From NCBI GenBank assembly GCA_031273735.1, contig JAISRI010000165.1, forward strand, positions 1 to 10,378: DNA of 10,378 nt, read 5' to 3'. The stretch comes from Helicobacteraceae bacterium. Its GTDB lineage: Bacteria; Campylobacterota; Campylobacteria; Campylobacterales; SZUA-545. Below, piece after piece: positions 5,773-10,378 of this stretch. Both the position numbers and the translations under genes were made by a program. How positions within the stretch are numbered: position 1 is the stretch's first letter; every line of letters begins with the position of its first letter. The notes under the pieces were generated by a model. That model worked only from the letters and a program-made list of their open reading frames with translations. It did no database searches and was not told the DNA's origin.

Positions 5773-7208
5773 GATATTTTTTGATCTTTGCCGTTGTGAT
5801 CGGCGCGGCGATTGCGGGTTTTTTCGCGGGGCGCTTACACGCTCCGATCGCCGCAAAACTTAGCGCCGAACGCGAGATTTTATACTATCGCAATCCGATG
5901 GGGCTTGCCGATACGTCGCCGACGCCTAAAAAAGATCCGATGGGAATGGATTATATTCCCGTTTATAAGGGCGAAGAGGACGCGCAAAGCGGCGTGAAAA
6001 TCTCAATCGACAAGATTCAAAAAATGGGCGTTCGGACGCAAAAAGCGGAGTATCGCCAGATCGAAACGACCGTCCGCGCCGCAGGGCGCATAGAAGCCGA
6101 CGAACGAAAAACCTACGCGATCGCGCCCAAGTTTGAAGGCTACGTTAAGCGGCTTTTTGTCAATACGACGGGCGAGATCGTCCAAAAAGGGCAGCCGCTT
6201 TTTGAGATATACAGCCCCGAATTGCTATCTACGCGGCGCGAATACGAGCTGGCAAAAGAGGGAATCAGAGAGCTTCAAAACGCGAGCGAAGAGGCGCGAA
6301 AAAATATGCGCCTTCTTGCCGATTCCGCTTTGTCGCGTTTTAATAATTGGGATATTCCCGCCAAAGAGATAGAGACGCTTTCAAACGGCGAATTGATCTT
6401 TCGATCGCCCTTTTCTGGCGCGGTAATCGAGAAAAACGCGATCGAGGGTATGCGCTTTGAAGCGGGCGAAACGCTCTATACAATCTCCGATCTCTCTTCT
6501 ACGTGGGCGATCGCGGATATTTTTGAATCGCAGATCGATCTGATCAAGATCGGCGACGAGGCGCGGGTTTTTATCGACTCTTACCCCGATAAGATTTTCG
6601 GCGGCAAAATCGCCTATATCTACCCGACGCTAGACGAAAAAACGCGAACAATCAAAGCGCGTATCGAACTAGACAACGCGCAAGGGCTGTTAAAACCAAA
6701 TATGTTCGCCGCTATCGAGATTAAAATCAAAAGCGTAGATCGGCTTGGCGTTCCTCTATCCGCGCTGATCGACGGCGGCGTTCGCAAAATTGTTTTCGCG
6801 CAAATCGGCGAAGGGCGTTTCGAGCCGCGAGAGGTTCAAACGGGGCGCTTTGGCGATCGCTTTGTAGAGATTGCAAGCGGCGTTAGCGAAGGCGAGACGA
6901 TCGTCGTTTCCGCAAACTTTCTGATCGACGCGGAAAGCTCGTTACAGGCGGCGATCGATTCGTTTAACCGCAAAACGACCTATAAAACGAAAGGCGAAAT
7001 CGTCGAGATAGACGCGCAAACGCTTTCAGCGGTCATTGCGCACGAAGCGATCGACGAGCTTGGCTGGAGCGCGATGACGATGGAGTTCAAAGCGGCGGAT
7101 AAAACGACGCTAACGGGATTAACGGCTGGCGATCACGTCTCTTTCGAGTTTGAAGAAAAGAGCGCGAGCGAATGGACGATCGTTAAGATCGCGCCGCTCT
7201 CGGAGTAG
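5769..7208 (+). CDS. cusB: CusB-type periplasmic adaptor fused to a C-terminal CusF domain
   Basis: This 479-residue adaptor bridges CusA and CusC and takes part in metal transfer. Order of domains: N-terminal membrane anchor or signal (residues 4-21); heavy-metal-binding domain (about 38-66, YYRNPMGL then PKKDPMGMDYIPVY) with Met44, Met58 and Met60; adaptor body (about 75-395) with the paired lipoyl halves near 105-150 and 205-240, a helical hairpin near 151-202 and beta-barrel near 245-320; a short linker; and a CusF domain (about 405-477). The last carries the full ligand set His425, Trp433, Met436 and Met438 in HEAIDELGWSAMTM. Ordinary CusB ends near residue 400, so the tail is a true fusion in one open frame, as described for SilB of Cupriavidus metallidurans. 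It overlaps cusC by 4 bases and cusA follows after 2 bases, so stoichiometric expression is likely. Confidence 0.95.
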   Translation: MRYFLIFAVVIGAAIAGFFAGRLHAPIAAKLSAEREILYYRNPMGLADTSPTPKKDPMGMDYIPVYKGEEDAQSGVKISIDKIQKMGVRTQKAEYRQIETTVRAAGRIEADERKTYAIAPKFEGYVKRLFVNTTGEIVQKGQPLFEIYSPELLSTRREYELAKEGIRELQNASEEARKNMRLLADSALSRFNNWDIPAKEIETLSNGELIFRSPFSGAVIEKNAIEGMRFEAGETLYTISDLSSTWAIADIFESQIDLIKIGDEARVFIDSYPDKIFGGKIAYIYPTLDEKTRTIKARIELDNAQGLLKPNMFAAIEIKIKSVDRLGVPLSALIDGGVRKIVFAQIGEGRFEPREVQTGRFGDRFVEIASGVSEGETIVVSANFLIDAESSLQAAIDSFNRKTTYKTKGEIVEIDAQTLSAVIAHEAIDELGWSAMTMEFKAADKTTLTGLTAGDHVSFEFEEKSASEWTIVKIAPLSE

Positions 7209-7210
7209 TT

Positions 7211-10200
7211 ATGATCGCCTACGTTATCGAGCGCTCCGTAAAAAACCGCGTTTTAGTTTTGGCGTTTGTCCTCTTTACTATCGCGTTTGGGATCTACTCT
7301 CTTTATAAAACGCCGTTGGACGCTCTGCCCGATCTATCGGACGTTCAAGTGATCGTCTATACGGAATATCGCGGTCAATCGCCGCAGGTGATCGAAGATC
7401 AGATCACCTATCCTCTTAGCGCCGCGCTACTCTCCGTTCCAAAGGCGAAAGCCGTGCGCGGATTTTCTTTTTTCGGCGCGTCGTTCGTCTATGTGATCTT
7501 TGACGACGGAACGGATATTTATCAGGCGCGATCGCGGGTGTTGGAGTATCTTAACTACGCTTCAAAAGGGCTGCCCGAAGGCATAACGCCGCAGATTGGT
7601 CCCGACGCGACAAGCGTGGGTTGGGTCTATCAATACGCGCTGATCGGCGAAGACAAAACGCTTGCCGAGCTACGCGCTTTACAAGATTGGTATTTGCGCT
7701 ACCAGCTAACCAAAGCCGACGGCGTTTCGGAGGTCGCGTCGATCGGCGGTTTTGTTCAAACCTATCAGATTTCGGTCGATCCTATCAAACTTCGCGCATA
7801 CTCGATACCGCTTTCTAAAATTACGCAAGTCGTCCGCGATTCTAACCGCGACGTTGGCGCGCGCGTCGTAGAGATGGCGGAGCGCGAATATATGATTCGC
7901 GGCAGGGGCTATCTGCGCGGTATTTCAGATATTGAAAATCTCGCGGTTAAAGCCGAAAACGGCGTCGCGATTTTGATCAAAGATATTGCCCGCGTCGAAT
8001 TAGTCCCCGACGAAAGGCGCGGCGTTAGCGAACTAAACGGCGAAGGCGAAGTCGTTTCGGGAATCGTCGTGGCGCGATACGCTCAGAACGCGCTAGAGGT
8101 TATAGACAACGTAAAAAACGCGATCAAAGAGCTTTCAAGCTCCCTGCCGCAAGGAGTTTCGATCGAGGCGGTTTATGATAGATCTAATCTGATCTTAGAC
8201 GCGATCGACTCGCTCAAGCGAACGCTGATCGAAGAGAGCCTGATCGTCGCTTTGGTCTGCGCGATCTTTTTAGCGCATATCAGATCGGCGCTCGCGGCGG
8301 TTTCGGCGCTTCCGATCGGCGTATTGATCGCCTTTATCGCAATGCATTTGATGGGTATTAACTCTAATATAATGAGCTTAGGCGGTATCGCGATCGCCAT
8401 CGGCGCGATGGTCGACGCGGCGATCGTGATGATTGAAAACGTCCATAAGCATATCGAACGCCTCAGCGACGAGCATACCGCGCGAGAAAGGGCGCGCGCC
8501 GTAATCGAGGCGTGCAAAGAGGTGGGTCCCGCGCTGTTTTTTTCGTTGCTTGTGATCGCCGTCTCTTTTCTGCCCGTTTTTGCGCTAGAGTCGCAAGAGG
8601 GGCGTATGTTTTCGCCTCTAGCTTATACAAAAACTTTCGCTATGGCGGGCGCGGCTTTGCTTTCCATAACGCTTGTTCCCGTTCTGACGATCTTTTTTAT
8701 TAAAGGCAAAATCGCCCCCGAAGAGACAAACCTCGTCAATCGCTTTTTAATTCGCGTTTATCGCCCTATTATCGCCTTTGTAACGCGCCGCAAATTATTA
8801 ACGATTTTAGCGGCGTTAATCGCGTTAATAGTTTCTATCTATCCCGCCAAAAATCTAGGTTCAGAGTTTATGCCGACGTTAAACGAAGGAACGCTTTTTT
8901 TTATGCCTACTTCGCTGCCAAGTATGTCGATCGCAAAAGCCGCCGAGTTATTGCAAACGCAGGATAAAATTATTAAAAGTTTTCCCGAAGTCGAATCGGT
9001 TTATGGCAAAGCCGGACGCGCCAATACCGCTTCCGATCCCGCGCCGATCGAGATGTTTGAAACCGTAATTAACCTTAAGCCCAAAAAAGAGTGGCGAAAA
9101 GATATGACGATCGATAAGCTGATCGCAGAGCTAGATAAGGCGTTAAGTTTTTCGGGCGTTTCAAACGCTTGGACAATGCCGATCAAAGCGCGGACAGATA
9201 TGCTCTCTACGGGTATTAGAACGCCGATTGGAATTAAGATTTTCGGAAGCGATCTAAACGAGTTAGATCGGCTATCAAAAGAGATAGAAAAGGTCGTAAA
9301 AGAGGTGGAAGGAACTTCTTCGGCTTACGCGGAACGGATTATGGGCGGCTACTACCTAAATATCGAACCAAACCGCGCCGCGTTAGCCCGTTATGATCTG
9401 TCGATCGGCGATTTGCAAGAAACCATATCGATCGCGCTTGGCGGCGAGATTGTAACGACTAGCGTCGAAGGGCGCGAGCGCTTTGGCGTTAGCGTCCGTT
9501 ACCCGCGAGAGCTAAGAAGCTCGCCGCAACAGATCGCCCGCGAGGTTTTGGTATTTACGCCAAGCGGCGCGGCGATCCCGCTAGGAGAGGTAGCGGATAT
9601 AAAGATCGAGCTTGGCGCTAGCGCGATCCGCACCGAAAACGCTATGCTCTCGGCGTATATTTATGTGGATACGAGAGAGAGCGATATTGGAAGCTACGTG
9701 AATCGGGCGCGTCAAGCCTTAAACAATCGCGTCGAGTTTCCTGCGGGCTACTACGCCGTATGGAGCGGGCAGTTTGAGTCTATGCAACGCGCCGCCGAGC
9801 GAATGAAAATCGTCGTTCCGCTAACGCTGTTTATTATCTTTTTGTTGCTATACGCGAACTTCAAACGGCTAACCGAAACGCTGATTGTTATGCTCTCGGT
9901 GCCGTTTGCCCTGATCGGCGGCGTTTGGCTTATATGGCTTCTCGATTATAACTTATCGGTTGCGGTAGCGGTGGGATTTATCGCCTTGGCGGGCGTGGCT
10001 GCGGAAACGGGCGTGGTAATGTTGATCTACTTAGATAACGCGTGGCGATCGCTGTGCGAACGACGGCGATCGGAGGGAAAGGAGCCAAACGCGAGCGATC
10101 TTTACGCGGCGGTTATGCGCGGCGCAGTAGATCGCGTCCGTCCGAAAATGATGACCGTCGCGGCGGTTATGGCTGGGTTACTGCCTATTATGTGGGGAAA

Positions 10201-10360
10201 CGAAACGGGTTCGGAGGTGATGAGCCGTATCGCCGCGCCTATGGTAGGCGGTATGATCTCCTCTAGCGTTCTTACCCTCGCCGTAATCCCCGCTCTTTAC
10301 GCCCTTATCAAAGAATACGAATTAAAAAGAGCGAAAATTAAAGGATTAGAGAGCGTTTAA
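7211..10360 (+). CDS. cusA: CusA-type HME-RND copper/silver efflux pump
   Basis: This 1049-residue inner-membrane proton antiporter is a full-length heavy-metal RND pump. TM1 is near residues 13-30, a first TM bundle spans about 336-500, TM7 is near 527-545 and the last bundle is about 866-1035, with two large periplasmic domains between. The three-methionine Cu(I)/Ag(I) site of E. coli CusA (Met573, Met623, Met672) is matched by Met572 (SLPSMSI), Met615 (IEMFET) and Met664 (TDMLSTG). The proton relay residues are matched by Asp402 (GAMVDAAI), Glu932 (AAETGVV) and Lys979 (RPKMMTV). Met388, Met400, Met478 and Met1004 fit the in-membrane Met relay by my alignment. This places it in the monovalent Cu/Ag class rather than the Zn/Co/Cd class. 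The start at 7211 follows a CGGAGTAG ribosome binding site overlapping the cusB stop. It is the last operon gene visible; only 18 bases follow. Confidence 0.97.
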   Translation: MIAYVIERSVKNRVLVLAFVLFTIAFGIYSLYKTPLDALPDLSDVQVIVYTEYRGQSPQVIEDQITYPLSAALLSVPKAKAVRGFSFFGASFVYVIFDDGTDIYQARSRVLEYLNYASKGLPEGITPQIGPDATSVGWVYQYALIGEDKTLAELRALQDWYLRYQLTKADGVSEVASIGGFVQTYQISVDPIKLRAYSIPLSKITQVVRDSNRDVGARVVEMAEREYMIRGRGYLRGISDIENLAVKAENGVAILIKDIARVELVPDERRGVSELNGEGEVVSGIVVARYAQNALEVIDNVKNAIKELSSSLPQGVSIEAVYDRSNLILDAIDSLKRTLIEESLIVALVCAIFLAHIRSALAAVSALPIGVLIAFIAMHLMGINSNIMSLGGIAIAIGAMVDAAIVMIENVHKHIERLSDEHTARERARAVIEACKEVGPALFFSLLVIAVSFLPVFALESQEGRMFSPLAYTKTFAMAGAALLSITLVPVLTIFFIKGKIAPEETNLVNRFLIRVYRPIIAFVTRRKLLTILAALIALIVSIYPAKNLGSEFMPTLNEGTLFFMPTSLPSMSIAKAAELLQTQDKIIKSFPEVESVYGKAGRANTASDPAPIEMFETVINLKPKKEWRKDMTIDKLIAELDKALSFSGVSNAWTMPIKARTDMLSTGIRTPIGIKIFGSDLNELDRLSKEIEKVVKEVEGTSSAYAERIMGGYYLNIEPNRAALARYDLSIGDLQETISIALGGEIVTTSVEGRERFGVSVRYPRELRSSPQQIAREVLVFTPSGAAIPLGEVADIKIELGASAIRTENAMLSAYIYVDTRESDIGSYVNRARQALNNRVEFPAGYYAVWSGQFESMQRAAERMKIVVPLTLFIIFLLLYANFKRLTETLIVMLSVPFALIGGVWLIWLLDYNLSVAVAVGFIALAGVAAETGVVMLIYLDNAWRSLCERRRSEGKEPNASDLYAAVMRGAVDRVRPKMMTVAAVMAGLLPIMWGNETGSEVMSRIAAPMVGGMISSSVLTLAVIPALYALIKEYELKRAKIKGLESV

Positions 10361-10378
10361 CAAGGCAAAACCAACAAA

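Larger units (their letters stand above)
2001..10052. repeat. Dispersed GCGATCGC octamer (HIP1-like), 12 copies
   Basis: Exact copies of the palindrome GCGATCGC begin at 2001, 2169, 4052, 4465, 5008, 5701, 6117, 6507, 6853, 7528, 8390 and 10045. At even base composition chance would give well under one in a window of this length. All 12 lie in coding DNA (fliJ, copG, cusF, cusC, cusB, cusA), mostly read as Ala-Ile-Ala or Gly-Asp-Arg. None is in purA or in the regulator gene, although the shorter CGATCG is common there. The same octamer is known as HIP1 in cyanobacteria. Counted by eye, so a copy could be missed. Confidence 0.75.

Noticed and set aside
2001..10052. Cyanobacterial origin suggested by the HIP1-like octamer
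   Set aside because: The fliJ and motE flagellar genes linked to purA rule against cyanobacteria, which lack flagella.
1..10378. CRISPR array, insertion sequence or prophage
   Set aside because: No direct-repeat array, transposase, terminal inverted repeats or phage genes were seen on either strand.

Overview
The window looks like a chromosomal segment from a flagellated member of the Campylobacterota (Epsilonproteobacteria). The main reason is the tight order purA - fliJ-like - motE-like, an arrangement I recall from Campylobacter and relatives. Overall base composition is near half G+C. The DNA is full of GATCG-containing words, including 12 copies of the palindrome GCGATCGC, an octamer best known from cyanobacteria. 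I cannot name a genus.

Layout. Bases 1-541 (minus strand) hold a small CusF-type periplasmic copper/silver protein and, downstream of it, the start of a secreted protein that runs off the left edge. A divergent promoter region (about 512-634) separates these from purA (635-1825). purA is followed by fliJ-like (1830-2252) and motE-like (2249-2773), spaced or overlapped so tightly that they are probably one transcript. Bases 2774-2993 have no gene but can fold into a branched structure.

From 2994 to the right edge lies a nearly complete copper/silver efflux locus. A CusR/CopR-type response regulator (2994-3686, minus) is divergent from five plus-strand genes: DUF411/CopG-like (3782-4192), a second CusF (4203-4538), a TolC/CusC outer-membrane channel with a TTG start (4528-5772), a CusB-type adaptor with a CusF domain fused to its C-terminus (5769-7208), and the CusA-type HME-RND pump (7211-10360). 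All junctions within the operon are 10 bases or less, or overlap. The regulator/operon intergenic region carries a near match to the E. coli CusR box and a TATAAT -10 element.

How the genes work together. The regulator should sense periplasmic Cu(I)/Ag(I) stress through a histidine kinase not present here and turn on the operon. CopG and CusF handle metal in the periplasm. CusA, CusB and CusC form the tripartite pump that expels it. The most notable points are three CusF-type domains in 10 kb, each with a different metal-ligand set, a SilB-like CusB-CusF fusion, and the recognisable CusR-type operator. The system belongs to known families; I did not find evidence of a wholly new one.
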